Assembly (NCBI GenBank): GCA_027488975.1
Contig: JAIYAQ010000028.1
Coordinates: 1-64,000 of the forward strand
Length of the DNA: 64,000 nt
DNA from: Cyanobium sp. E1_MAG_00006
GTDB taxonomy: Bacteria > Cyanobacteriota > Cyanobacteriia > PCC-6307 > Cyanobiaceae
Direction: 5' to 3'
Notes under the pieces: generated by a model
Database searches by the model: none
What the model was told of the DNA's origin: nothing
Seen by the model: only the letters and a program-made list of their open reading frames with translations
Made by a program: the position numbers and the translations under genes
Shown here: piece by piece, positions 1 to 8,091 of the stretch
Numbering within the stretch: position 1 is the stretch's first letter
Layout: each line of letters starts with the position of its first letter

Positions 1-63
1 AACGCTGCAGCGCCGACGATAGTTGGGGGGTAGCCCCCTGAGAAAATAGGTCGATGCCAGGTT
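1..63 (+). rRNA. rrf: 5S ribosomal RNA, 3' part
   Basis: The first 63 bases match the 3' half of a cyanobacterial 5S rRNA, including a GACGATAGT-type segment, a GGGGGTAGCCCCC hairpin region and the closing GATGCCAGG end. The 5' part lies outside the window. A rho-independent terminator follows about 75 bases downstream, as expected at the end of a 16S-23S-5S operon read on the plus strand. Identification is from recognised conserved segments; the exact 3' end is uncertain by one or two bases. Confidence 0.9.
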
Positions 64-137
64 AAAACTTTTTGCTCACCTTCTGAAGCGATAGCACCGC
101 AGCTGCGCAGCCGCCGGTCCTACCCCCAGAACGAAGA

Positions 138-162
138 AGCCACCCTGCGGGGTGGCTTTTTT
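138..162 (+). terminator. rho-independent terminator of the rRNA operon
   Basis: Seven-base-pair arms AGCCACC and GGTGGCT enclose a six-base loop and are followed by a run of T. It lies 75 bases after the 5S rRNA on the same strand, so it most likely ends the rRNA operon. Confidence 0.85.
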
Positions 163-249
163 GTTGGTTGGTGGAGGGGCTGATGCGGGTGGAGGGGTGC
201 TCCCGCACTTTCCCTCCTGGTGTGGATGGAACAGGGGCGGATCCCCGGC

Positions 250-645
250 TCAGGAGCGGTGGACGTGCACCTGCTTCCAGTGGCCGTTCAGGCACTGCCA
301 CACCCGGGTTTCGCAGCAGCTGCTGGTGATGGGTTCGCCGTTCTGCAGGCGCTGGGTCAGTCGCGTGTAGCTCAGAATGACGGCATCGTCGGCGAGCCAG
401 CGCAGGTGCGGCCGCGCCATTGAGACTTGGGCGAGGCTGAGATCGCTGCCCTGCTGGGCGGCCAGTTCGAAGTAGTACCGGTGAAACGGCAGGCCTTCCG
501 CGAGGATGCCATTGGTCTCGGCCTCGAAGCAGCTCAGCTCTTCGCTGCAGAGTTCGGCGTAGGTGTCCCAGTCGCCTCGGAGCACGCTCTCCAGCATGGT
601 CTGGTTGAGGCTGAGGATTTCGCGATCACGATCGGCGCTCGTCAT
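250..645 (-). CDS. CaMKII association-domain-like / NTF2-fold (SnoaL-like) protein
   Basis: A 131-residue protein resembling the small NTF2-fold family related to the calcium/calmodulin-dependent kinase II association domain. Visible family features are an N-terminal helix with an LxxNxxML pattern, the segment GDWDTYAELCSEELSCFE, a central HRYYFE stretch and a C-terminal ETRVWQ...WKQVHVHRS strand pair. The family has an open conical fold; its role in bacteria is not settled, so no function is assigned. The ATG at 645 is chosen because it places the family's first helix at the N terminus; a longer reading to 723 would run into mtnC. It overlaps the 3' end of mtnC by 20 bases, suggesting co-transcription. 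Confidence 0.75.
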   Translation of the reverse strand: MTSADRDREILSLNQTMLESVLRGDWDTYAELCSEELSCFEAETNGILAEGLPFHRYYFELAAQQGSDLSLAQVSMARPHLRWLADDAVILSYTRLTQRLQNGEPITSSCCETRVWQCLNGHWKQVHVHRS

Positions 646-1393
646 TGTTGACTCTGAGCTGGTTGTAGTCGTTGATCCTCTCAAACGATCCGCTGTTTCG
701 GCCTGGGTTGCCGGGGCGGTCACTGAAGATCACCGCGAGGCCCGCACGATCGGCCGCTTCCAGCTCGGCCAGAGCATCGCTGATGAAGAGCACCTGTGCT
801 GGATCACAGCCCATGGCAGCGGCGATTGCGGTGTAGCTGGCTGGTTCTTGCTTGGCGCCAGTACGCGTGTCGAACCAGTGGCTGAACAGGCTGCGGAGAT
901 CGCCGGCCTGGCTGTGCCCATAGAGCAGCTGCTGGGCGGGTACGGAGCCGGAGGAGTAGACAGCCAGCACCAAGCCTTGCTGGTGCCAATCCTTCAGCGC
1001 CTGCGGAACATCCGCGAACAGTGGCGCCACGATTGCGCCACTGGAATAACCATCCCGCCAGATCCGTCCCTGTAGATCCTTGAGGGCGGTGACCTTGATG
1101 TCGTGATCGATCAGCCAACTCAGATAGGGCACGACTACCGCGGCCGCGTCCGCCGGCGAGCGATCCATCGGTTCTGCGTGCACCTTCTCCAGCAGCGCCC
1201 TCGCCTCCGGATGCTGATCGTCGCGCCAGGTCCGCCACACATCCCGAACCAGGAGTGCGATGTCGTCCTCGCCGGCGTGATCGGCCAGATACGGTCCCAG
1301 TCGCTGGCGTGCATAGGGAAACAGCACGTCGGCCACGAAGCTCACGGGACAGGTGGTGCCCTCGATGTCCAGCAGCAGGTGGGTGATGGCCAT
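626..1393 (-). CDS. mtnC: acireductone synthase (enolase-phosphatase E1), methionine salvage
   Basis: A 255-residue HAD-superfamily enzyme that enolises and dephosphorylates 2,3-diketo-5-methylthiopentyl-1-phosphate to acireductone in the methionine salvage pathway. The N terminus carries the HAD motif I as LLLDIEGTTCPVSF, close to the MtnC signature; later come a YSSGS motif II region and a motif III/IV region with FISDALAELEAADRAGL. The ATG at 1393 places the HAD motif at residues 5-12; a TTG eight codons upstream is possible. It lies 57 bases downstream of mtnB on the same strand, while mtnD is about 11 kb away at 12210-12758. Cytoplasmic. Confidence 0.93.
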   Translation of the reverse strand: MAITHLLLDIEGTTCPVSFVADVLFPYARQRLGPYLADHAGEDDIALLVRDVWRTWRDDQHPEARALLEKVHAEPMDRSPADAAAVVVPYLSWLIDHDIKVTALKDLQGRIWRDGYSSGAIVAPLFADVPQALKDWHQQGLVLAVYSSGSVPAQQLLYGHSQAGDLRSLFSHWFDTRTGAKQEPASYTAIAAAMGCDPAQVLFISDALAELEAADRAGLAVIFSDRPGNPGRNSGSFERINDYNQLRVNNDERRS

Positions 1394-1450
1394 CGGGATG
1401 GGGGCTGTGGCGAGCAAGGAAAAGGGCCTAAGCAGACGTTTCGTCTGCGT

Positions 1451-2227
1451 TCACGCCTGTTCGTGCTGAAGCGTGCGGTGCTGGCTCAGCGCCTGCAGCA
1501 GCAGCTGGCGCCACCGCTGCTCCAGCAGAAACTCCAGAATCTCCAAGTGGCGATGGGCGTTGGCCAGATCCCGTCCCCAGGCATAGAGCCCATGGCCGGC
1601 GATCAGCAAGCCTTGGGGCGCCGCGGGCAGCAGAGGCCGGGCCTTGGCCGCGAGCCGTGGCAGATCCTGATCGTTGGCAAGTACGGGCAACCTGACGCTG
1701 GTGGCGTGGGTGTGGATGCCCTCCAGCCCTTTGAGCATCTCCAGTCCGCACAGCTCAAGCGAACCGGCCTGCGCGGCCTCAGCCGGCAGCTGACCGTTCC
1801 CCTCCAGCGCCCACTGCGAGAGCAGTGTCCCGGCCTGGGAGTGGGTGTGCAGCACTGCGCCGGCTCCGCAGGTCTCGACGATCGCCAGGTGCAGGGCGGT
1901 TTCGGCGCTGGCTTTGCCGCTGCCTGCGATTACCTCGCCGCTCCGGTCCACCTGGATCAGCTCATCGGGGCGGACCCGGCCTTTGTGCACACCACTGGGT
2001 GCCATCAGCAGCACCAGTGGCTCCTTGCTGGCCACGCAGCTGAAGTTGCCGCCGGTGCCGTCGCACCAGCCACGACGATGGATATCGGCCATTGCTTCAG
2101 TGAGTCCCTGGGCTAGCCCCGGGACCCCTTCAGAAGTCTGTTCCGCAGTCAGGGCAGGGGTGTGTCCATCGGCTGCGACGTCTGGTGAGGCTGGGGCCAC
2201 GGCGGCTGAGGGGATTGGTTCCATCAT
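1451..2227 (-). CDS. mtnB: methylthioribulose-1-phosphate dehydratase (class II aldolase fold)
   Basis: A 258-residue class II aldolase/adducin-fold protein that dehydrates 5-methylthioribulose-1-phosphate in methionine salvage. Diagnostic segments are RGWCDGTGGNFS near the N terminus, APSGVHKG, the zinc-site pair in VLHTHSQAG, and IAGHGLYAWGRDLANAHRHLEILEFLLE near the C terminus. The first 30 or so residues are poorly conserved. The ATG at 2227 forms a TGATG junction with the stop of mutM, so the two are probably translationally coupled; an ATG one codon later is equivalent. mtnC follows directly. Confidence 0.92.
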   Translation of the reverse strand: MMEPIPSAAVAPASPDVAADGHTPALTAEQTSEGVPGLAQGLTEAMADIHRRGWCDGTGGNFSCVASKEPLVLLMAPSGVHKGRVRPDELIQVDRSGEVIAGSGKASAETALHLAIVETCGAGAVLHTHSQAGTLLSQWALEGNGQLPAEAAQAGSLELCGLEMLKGLEGIHTHATSVRLPVLANDQDLPRLAAKARPLLPAAPQGLLIAGHGLYAWGRDLANAHRHLEILEFLLEQRWRQLLLQALSQHRTLQHEQA

Positions 2228-3078
2228 CAGCCACCGCTCTGGCATTGGGGGCACCAGTGACTGCTGCGGCCGCCCAGCCGGTCGCGGCGGATGGTGGTGC
2301 CGCACACCCGGCAAGGCTCACCCCCCCGGCGGTAGACCCAGGCGGCGTTGCCGTAGTTGCCGTTGGTGCCGCTGAGGTCGCGAAAGTCGCTGAAGGTGGT
2401 GCCGCCGGCGCCGATGCTGGTGTGCAGAACCTCCACCAGGGCGGCGTGCAGGGTCTCCAGCCGGGCCAGCCCGATCCGGCCGCTGGCGGTGCTGGGGGCG
2501 ATGCCGCTCAGGAACAGGGATTCGTCGGCATAAATGTTGCCCACCCCGGCCACCAGGGCCTGATCGAGGAGCGCGCTTTTGATCGGTCGGCTCGAGCCCG
2601 CCAGGCGTTGCGCCAGGTATGTGGGGCTGAAGCCATCGCTGAAGGGCTCGGGGCCCAGTTTCTGGAGGCCCGTGATCACGGCTTCGGGGGGCTGGCCAGG
2701 CGGCACCCACCACATCTGGCCGAAGCTGCGGGTGTCCACGAAGCGCAGCTCCTGACCTGAGCTGCTCCAGAGGCGCACGCGTGTGTGGCTGCAGGGCTCC
2801 CTGGGCTGCTCAAGCCAGAGGAATTGCCCGGTCATGCGCAGATGCACGCCCCAGTGGCCGGCGGGCTCGCCCTGCTGCTCCAGCGCTGCGATCAGGTATT
2901 TGCCTCGTCGTTGCCAATGGCCCACCCGGCAGCCCTGGAGGGCAACGCAGAACAGCTCGGGATCGGGCGGCCAGGCCACGGCCCGGGCCCGCAGCACCTC
3001 GATCCGCTCGATGCTGAAGTCGTGCAGCTGACGCTCCAGGCCCCGGCGCACTGTCTCCACCTCGGGAAGTTCGGGCAC
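2227..3078 (-). CDS. mutM: formamidopyrimidine-DNA glycosylase
   Basis: A 283-residue base-excision repair enzyme that removes 8-oxoguanine and formamidopyrimidines and nicks the abasic site. The mature N terminus PELPEVETVRRGLE carries the catalytic proline and glutamate. VGNIYADESLF precedes the helix-two-turn-helix region, and the C-terminal zinc finger shows CRVCGTTI followed by HWCPQC. The start codon is GTG at 3078. Length matches the family. It leads an mtnB-mtnC group and follows psaE on the same strand, but a terminator separates it from psaE. Confidence 0.96.
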   Translation of the reverse strand: MPELPEVETVRRGLERQLHDFSIERIEVLRARAVAWPPDPELFCVALQGCRVGHWQRRGKYLIAALEQQGEPAGHWGVHLRMTGQFLWLEQPREPCSHTRVRLWSSSGQELRFVDTRSFGQMWWVPPGQPPEAVITGLQKLGPEPFSDGFSPTYLAQRLAGSSRPIKSALLDQALVAGVGNIYADESLFLSGIAPSTASGRIGLARLETLHAALVEVLHTSIGAGGTTFSDFRDLSGTNGNYGNAAWVYRRGGEPCRVCGTTIRRDRLGGRSSHWCPQCQSGG

Positions 3079-3186
3079 GGACGGGCGACGTTCAGGGGCT
3101 CAGGCTGCCACGACGCTTGCCGCCGCGTCGCTTGCCCTCACGGAGCCGGCTGGCGCGGGGATTACCGTCGCCGAATGCTTCCAACA

Positions 3187-3219
3187 GCAAAAGCCCCAAC
3201 CTGGGGACAGGCTGGGGCT
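3187..3219 (-). terminator. rho-independent terminator of psaE
   Basis: On the minus strand the arms AGCCCCA and TGGGGCT, extended by an inner CCTG/CAGG pair with one mismatch, form a strong hairpin followed by TTTT. It lies about 33 bases after the psaE stop codon and before mutM. Confidence 0.8.
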
Positions 3220-3251
3220 GTAAGGACTCAAGCCCGTGAACGGGCATTGAA

Positions 3252-3461
3252 TCAGGCCTTCTCGAGCTCGCTCTCGGAGAAGTTGTTGGTGTTGATGCCG
3301 CCTTCGGAGCCGCTGAAGCCGTTGTAGTTCACCTTCTCGAAGCGGACCACGACGGGGTAGCGGATGCCCGAGGTGTCGATCGAAGCAATCGTGCCGACTT
3401 CGTTGAACCAGTAGGACTCAGGACGCTTGATGCGCACCTTGTCGCCGCGGGAGATGGCCAT
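3252..3461 (-). CDS. psaE: photosystem I reaction centre subunit IV
   Basis: A 69-residue SH3-like stromal/cytoplasmic subunit of photosystem I that helps dock ferredoxin and supports cyclic electron flow. The sequence contains the family signature [18 protein letters not shown] at residues 6-23, the YPVVVRF strand, and NYNGFSG toward the C terminus. Length is typical. The start is the ATG at 3461. It is monocistronic by appearance: an own terminator follows and the upstream neighbour is divergent. This gene is the clearest evidence that the organism is an oxygenic phototroph. Confidence 0.97.
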   Translation of the reverse strand: MAISRGDKVRIKRPESYWFNEVGTIASIDTSGIRYPVVVRFEKVNYNGFSGSEGGINTNNFSESELEKA

Positions 3462-3573
3462 CGCTGCGCTGAAAAGGGGTGGCTGTCGAAGCGAATGTAC
3501 CCGCGCTGGCCGGGCATGCCGGGGAGGCCGTCACGAAACGTGGCACCATCGACCCCCACCCCTGCGATCTCCC

Positions 3574-4617
3574 ATGAGCGAGGCTCCCGCCTTCAGCCTC
3601 GAGTTGCCCGATCCCGAGAGCGACACCATCAGCTCGATGGAGTTCCTGGCCCGCATCGAGGAGGCCTGGGCGATCTGCGACCGCTTCGACCTGCAGAACG
3701 AGATCTGGCGCGGCCGCATCCTCAGGTCGGTGCGCGACCGCGAGCGGCGCGGCGGTGAGGGCCGCGGTGGCGGCTTCCTGCAGTGGTTGCGCGAACAGGA
3801 GATCAGCAAGACCCGCGCCTACGCCCTGATCCAGCTGGCCGAATCGGCCGACCAGATGCTTGGTGAGGGCGTTCTGGAGGAGACCAGCGTCAACAATTTC
3901 TCCAAGCGCGCCTTCATGGAGACGGCCCAGGCCGATCCGGAGGTGCAGCTGATGATCGGCGAGGCCGCCAACGACGGTCAGCAGATCACCCGCAAGCAGG
4001 TGCGTCAGCTCACCGACGAGTTCACAGCGGCCACAAGCCCGCTGCTGCCTGAGGAAATCCGCCAGCGCACCGCCGAGAACCTGCTGCCGCCGCGGGCGGT
4101 GGCACCACTGGTGAAGGAGCTCGCCAAGCTGCCGGAGGAGCAGCAGGACGACCTGCGCAAGGTGCTGCGCGATGAACCCGAGCTGGATCGGGTGAAGGAC
4201 GTGACCAGCACCGCCCGCTGGCTGAGTAAGGCCTCCGAGGCGGGCCTGGCGGTGCGGGCCTTTCAGCAGGGGGAGCTGGATCTGGAAAAGGCGATGCAGG
4301 AGGCGATGCGTCTCGATGCCCTCGGCCTGCTGGCGGATGCAGTCGGCCAGGCTCAGGCTCTGGAATCAGCGGTGCTGAAGCTGCACACCAGCTGGCGCCG
4401 GCTCAATGGTCTGCAGGAGCGCCTGTGGGTGGAGAGCGGCAGCAGCACTCCCCATCTGCGGGAGCTGCTCACTGCCCTGCAGACCCTCAGCGGCACCACC
4501 CTGCGGGTGTCGCTCGGTGAGCTGGCGGGTGGCAAGCGGGTGCGCCTGCAGCTGGTGGAGGAGGCGCCTGATCAGTTGGAGGCTCCGCCCATTCCGGTGA
4601 TCGCCCAGGCCGGTTAA
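3574..4617 (+). CDS. conserved protein with a helix-turn-helix-like segment, function unknown
   Basis: A 347-residue, largely helical, charged protein. I recognise no named family. Residues about 60-80 contain FLQWLREQEISKTRAYALIQ, which resembles the helix-turn-helix or ParB/DUF3102-like segment in which a host factor recognises DNA; the rest is acidic-basic helix with LPEEIRQRT and LVKELAKLPEEQQ. No signal peptide or membrane segment. The ATG at 3574 is chosen because the upstream in-frame extension lies in the divergent psaE promoter area. It ends 10 bases before the RecQ-type helicase gene, so the two probably form one transcription unit. A DNA-related role is an inference from that segment and neighbour. 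Confidence 0.75.
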   Translation: MSEAPAFSLELPDPESDTISSMEFLARIEEAWAICDRFDLQNEIWRGRILRSVRDRERRGGEGRGGGFLQWLREQEISKTRAYALIQLAESADQMLGEGVLEETSVNNFSKRAFMETAQADPEVQLMIGEAANDGQQITRKQVRQLTDEFTAATSPLLPEEIRQRTAENLLPPRAVAPLVKELAKLPEEQQDDLRKVLRDEPELDRVKDVTSTARWLSKASEAGLAVRAFQQGELDLEKAMQEAMRLDALGLLADAVGQAQALESAVLKLHTSWRRLNGLQERLWVESGSSTPHLRELLTALQTLSGTTLRVSLGELAGGKRVRLQLVEEAPDQLEAPPIPVIAQAG

Positions 4618-4627
4618 GGTCGCGCCC

Positions 4628-6112
4628 ATGCCGGATGCGCTCGAGCAGGCTCTGCAGGAGCACTTCGGCTGGAGCGACTTCCGCCCCGGCCAGCGGCCTG
4701 TGGTGGAGGCGATGTTGCAGGGGCGTGACTGCCTGGCGGTGCTGCCCACCGGTGCCGGTAAATCGCTCTGCTATCAGCTGCCCGCTCTGGTGCGCGGCGG
4801 CCTGGTGCTGGTGATCTCGCCGTTGGTGGCCCTGATGCAGGACCAGGTGCTGCATCTGCAGCGCCGCGGCATCGCCGCCGCCTGCCTGCACCGGGGGCTG
4901 GATCCCGAGCGCCGCCGCGATCTGCTGGCCCGGGTGCGCGCCAACCGGCTGCGGTTGCTCTATCTGGCGCCGGAGCGCCTGCAGGTGGAGGCCACCCGCC
5001 AGCTGCTGGAGGAGATCCAGGATCAGGGGCAGCTGGTGGGGGTGGCCATCGATGAGGCCCACTGCATCAGCGCCTGGGGCCACGACTTCCGGCCCGACTA
5101 CCGACGCCTCGGCCAGTTGCGTCGTCTCTGCCCCGGGGTGCCGCTGGTGGCCCTGAGTGCCACGGCGGCGCCCCGGGTGCGGGCCGATCTGATCAGGCTG
5201 CTGGAGCTGCGCCGCCCCCTGATTCAGGTGCGCTCCGCCCGGCGCGACAACCTGGCCTATGTGATGCGCCGGCGGCCGGCTGATCCGCTGCCGCAGGTGC
5301 TGGAGGCGCTGCAGCAGGCGCGCGGGGCGGTGCTGATCTATGCCCGCACCCGCCGTTCGGTGGAGGCCTGGGCCGGCCGGCTGGGGCAGGCGGGCATCGA
5401 GGCCATCGCGTACCACGCCGGTATGGATCCCGAGAGCCGCGCCCTGGCCCTGGCGCACTTCCAGGAGCATCCGGCACCGGTGTTGGTGGCCACCGTGGCT
5501 TTCGGCATGGGGGTGGACCGGCCGGACGTGGGCCTGGTGCTGCATCTGGATCTGCCCGCCAGCGCCGAGGGCTATCTGCAGGAATCGGGCCGCGCCGGGC
5601 GCGACGGGCTGCCTGCCCAGTGTCTGGTGCTGTTTGATCCGGACGACCGCACCAGCCTGGCCTGGGCGATCCGCGCCTCGTCCGATGAGGCCGGTGTTGC
5701 GCAGGAGCAGGGGCGGCTGGAGCTGGCCCTGCAGCAGCTGCGGCGGATGGAGGCGGTTGCCGAGGGCGGGGGCTGCCGTGAACAGGCCCTGCTGCTGGCG
5801 GTGGGCGAGCTGGTGCCCCCCTGTGGCCGCTGTGATCGCTGCATCACGCGTCCGGATCTGGTGGACTGGTCGGAGCAGGCGTCCCAGGTGCTGGCGCTGC
5901 TGGAGCAGCGCAGCGGTGTGGACTTGCGCAGCCTTGGCGAGGACCTGGCCCAGGCGGAGGGAGAGGAGGTGGAGCGCTGGCGCTGGCTGGCCCGGCGCCT
6001 GGTGCAGGAGGAGCTGATCAGCGAGAGCGACGACGGCAGCCAGCGGCTTTGGCTGAAGCCGGCGGGGCGCCGATTCCTGCGCCAGCCCTGGACGCTGAAG
6101 CTGGCGGCCTGA
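4628..6112 (+). CDS. recQ: RecQ-type ATP-dependent DNA helicase
   Basis: A 494-residue superfamily 2 3'-5' DNA helicase of the RecQ family. Motif 0 is in FGWSDFRPGQ, Walker A is PTGAGKS, the DEAH box is in AIDEAHCISAWGHDFRPDY, motif III is ALSATA, and motifs V-VI are in TVAFGMGVDRPDV and QESGRAGRDG. A cysteine cluster near residues 380-400 (CREQ ... CGRCDRC) matches the RecQ zinc subdomain, followed by a winged-helix-like tail. The protein is shorter than E. coli RecQ and shows no HRDC domain. It starts with ATG 10 bases after the preceding gene. Confidence 0.93.
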   Translation: MPDALEQALQEHFGWSDFRPGQRPVVEAMLQGRDCLAVLPTGAGKSLCYQLPALVRGGLVLVISPLVALMQDQVLHLQRRGIAAACLHRGLDPERRRDLLARVRANRLRLLYLAPERLQVEATRQLLEEIQDQGQLVGVAIDEAHCISAWGHDFRPDYRRLGQLRRLCPGVPLVALSATAAPRVRADLIRLLELRRPLIQVRSARRDNLAYVMRRRPADPLPQVLEALQQARGAVLIYARTRRSVEAWAGRLGQAGIEAIAYHAGMDPESRALALAHFQEHPAPVLVATVAFGMGVDRPDVGLVLHLDLPASAEGYLQESGRAGRDGLPAQCLVLFDPDDRTSLAWAIRASSDEAGVAQEQGRLELALQQLRRMEAVAEGGGCREQALLLAVGELVPPCGRCDRCITRPDLVDWSEQASQVLALLEQRSGVDLRSLGEDLAQAEGEEVERWRWLARRLVQEELISESDDGSQRLWLKPAGRRFLRQPWTLKLAA

Positions 6113-6122
6113 GGGCGCGTGT

Positions 6123-6803
6123 TCAGCGGCTGTTCTCCCCGGCACCCAGCAAGGGTGTGATGTCGAGTTCGACAGGGCTGGCTCGCAGCGCCTTGGTGAA
6201 GCAGGCCTGGCTGAACAGCTCGCGTTGGCTGAGGCGTTGGACGCGGGGCCTGCTGCTGATGTTGTCGTAGCGCAACAGGATCAACTGGTCGAAGTCGTCC
6301 TCAGCGATGGGCGGCATGGCATTCCAGCCCAGCCCCCGGGCGAGATCCGGCATGCGTTGGTGTTCCCAGAAGAGCACGTGCAGTCCGCGCGTGCCCGCGA
6401 TGCTCTGCCTCAGTTGCGTGCCGAAGTCGAAGGACTGCTCCGGCGACTGCGTGACGATGCGGATGTTGACACCGCTAGCCACACCGAGGGGAACCGCGCT
6501 CTGGTAGCTGCGGGCGTTCTTGCTGGTGTCCGGATCGACGTAGAAGCTGCTGAGACTCACCGGGTTGCCGAAGCAGCCCGGGATCAGCCGAGCCAGGGCA
6601 ATCGCGCGCAGGAAACCCTTCGGTGACAGGTTGTAATCGCCCCGAAGGATGTCCTTGTCTGCGTGTCGCAGCAGCATCACCTCGGCAGCCTCTGCGCCCG
6701 GGCCAATCCCGTCTGCGCTGCAGAACAGGATGACGGCGAATGACAGCAGGAAAGCTGCCCGATTCGGGGCTGCTCGCTGCGGGGTAGGTCGGAGATGGGG
6801 CAA
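6123..6803 (-). CDS. exported histidine-phosphatase-like protein
   Basis: A 226-residue protein with an N-terminal hydrophobic segment (about residues 17-38) ending in AEA, consistent with a signal peptide and export to periplasm. Immediately after is EVMLLRHADKD, a variant of the histidine phosphatase superfamily RHG motif with alanine in place of glycine, and LSPKGFLRAIALARL which fits the following helix. A second histidine may be supplied by HVLFWEHQRM. Substrate unknown; this branch is often annotated only as hypothetical. The start is a TTG at 6803, the only candidate that retains the signal peptide. It lies 12 bases after the LysM gene on the same strand. Confidence 0.7.
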   Translation of the reverse strand: MPHLRPTPQRAAPNRAAFLLSFAVILFCSADGIGPGAEAAEVMLLRHADKDILRGDYNLSPKGFLRAIALARLIPGCFGNPVSLSSFYVDPDTSKNARSYQSAVPLGVASGVNIRIVTQSPEQSFDFGTQLRQSIAGTRGLHVLFWEHQRMPDLARGLGWNAMPPIAEDDFDQLILLRYDNISSRPRVQRLSQRELFSQACFTKALRASPVELDITPLLGAGENSR

Positions 6804-6815
6804 GGACGATCGCGG

Positions 6816-7976
6816 CTACACGCCCTTGGTCTTGCAGAGATCAGTGATCAACTGCTGCTCGAAATCGCTCTGGGGTGCATCCCATGTTTTCCAGGTGCCC
6901 GACTGGCCGGTGGCGTTGAGACGGCGGGCGTTGCAGTTCACCGCCAGGTAGAGGGGCTGGCCTTCGCTGTTGAGGCTGGGGGCCACAAAGCTGCCGCCCA
7001 TGGGCTGCCAGTTGGCCCAGTCCACCTGCAAGGGGCCGTAGCTGCGCCAGTCGGGGCTGGAGGGCTTGGCGGGCTTGGCGGCGCTCGCCGAGCTGACGGG
7101 CTTGGTTGCGGCGGCAACGACAACGGCTGGCTTGGCCACTGCTGCATTGGGCTTGGCTGCTGCCGCTGAGGGGCTGGAGCTGACCACCTGGCTGGTGACG
7201 GGTCTGGCGCTCGCGATCGCCGTGGCGGTGGCTGCGCTTGTGGCTGGGGTTGCGGTGGTGCTCGCCGCAACGGCGGGCTTCGCTGGCTTGCTGGCGGTGC
7301 TGACGGGTTTCGGAGTTGGCTTGACCGGCGGTTTGGTCGCCACGGTGCTGGGACGGGGGCGAGCCGCCGGAGTGGTGGGAGCCTTCAGGCGGAGGGTGCT
7401 GCCGGCTTGGAGATCGTTCGGTTCTTTCAGGCCGTTGAGGGAGATCAGACGGTCCATCGAAATGCCGTAGCGGTCGGCGATCTCGGAGAGGGTTTCACCT
7501 GGCTGGACCTTGTGGTCGGGCGCATTGCGGTTCAGCGGGGCCGCGGCGCTGGCGGGCCGGGCCGAGCTGGCGCCAGGCACCTGGATGCTGCTGCCGGCCC
7601 AGAGATCCTTGGCGCTGCGCAGGTTGTTGAGTTGCATCAGGCGATCCACGCTGGTGCCATGGCGCTCGGCGATCTCCGAGAGGGTCTCGCCCGGTTTCAC
7701 CGTGTAGTTGCCGGAACCTGACGACGCGCCACCGCCACCCCTGGCGTTGCTGCCGCCCCCGGCACCGGGAACCTGGATGCGGCTGCCAGCCCAGAGATCC
7801 TTGGCGCTGCGCAGACCGTTGAGCTGCATCAGGCGTTCGACGCTGGTGCCGTAGCGCTCAGCGATTTCGGAGAGGGTTTCGCCCGGCTTCACCACCACCT
7901 CGCCGGCCAGGCTCGGCAGGGGCAGCAGCAGGGCCAGGGCCAGGGCGGCGGCGGTGCGGCGCATCGGGGAGGGCAT
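6816..7976 (-). CDS. LysM-repeat peptidoglycan-binding protein
   Basis: A 386-residue exported protein. A signal peptide (residues 1-24, ending SLAG) is followed by three LysM domains at roughly residues 26-70, 90-135 and 153-200, each with V/KPGETLSEIA, a Y/HGTSVxRLMQLN stretch and a W/QAGSxIQVP end. Next is a long Ala/Thr/Lys/Pro-rich linker (about 200-300), then a conserved C-terminal domain of about 75 residues with WRSYGPLQVDWANWQ and two cysteines. The LysM repeats bind peptidoglycan; the C-terminal domain has no function I can assign. ATG start at 7976. The histidine-phosphatase-like gene follows in the same direction. Confidence 0.85.
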   Translation of the reverse strand: MPSPMRRTAAALALALLLPLPSLAGEVVVKPGETLSEIAERYGTSVERLMQLNGLRSAKDLWAGSRIQVPGAGGGSNARGGGGASSGSGNYTVKPGETLSEIAERHGTSVDRLMQLNNLRSAKDLWAGSSIQVPGASSARPASAAAPLNRNAPDHKVQPGETLSEIADRYGISMDRLISLNGLKEPNDLQAGSTLRLKAPTTPAARPRPSTVATKPPVKPTPKPVSTASKPAKPAVAASTTATPATSAATATAIASARPVTSQVVSSSPSAAAAKPNAAVAKPAVVVAAATKPVSSASAAKPAKPSSPDWRSYGPLQVDWANWQPMGGSFVAPSLNSEGQPLYLAVNCNARRLNATGQSGTWKTWDAPQSDFEQQLITDLCKTKGV

Positions 7977-8091
7977 GGCGACTGTGGCTGAACCTTAAGG
8001 AGATCTGCCGGAGACGCCAGTCCCCATCAGCAACGAAAATCACCGCGTCCGACCCTTCCCCTTCAACTCCTCTGTTCAGCCAAACAGCGGT

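Noticed and set aside
4487-6145. A 552-residue frame on the minus strand opposite the RecQ gene
   Set aside because: It is Gln/His/Pro-rich with no motif, while the plus strand encodes a complete helicase with all motifs. Typical shadow frame in GC-rich DNA.
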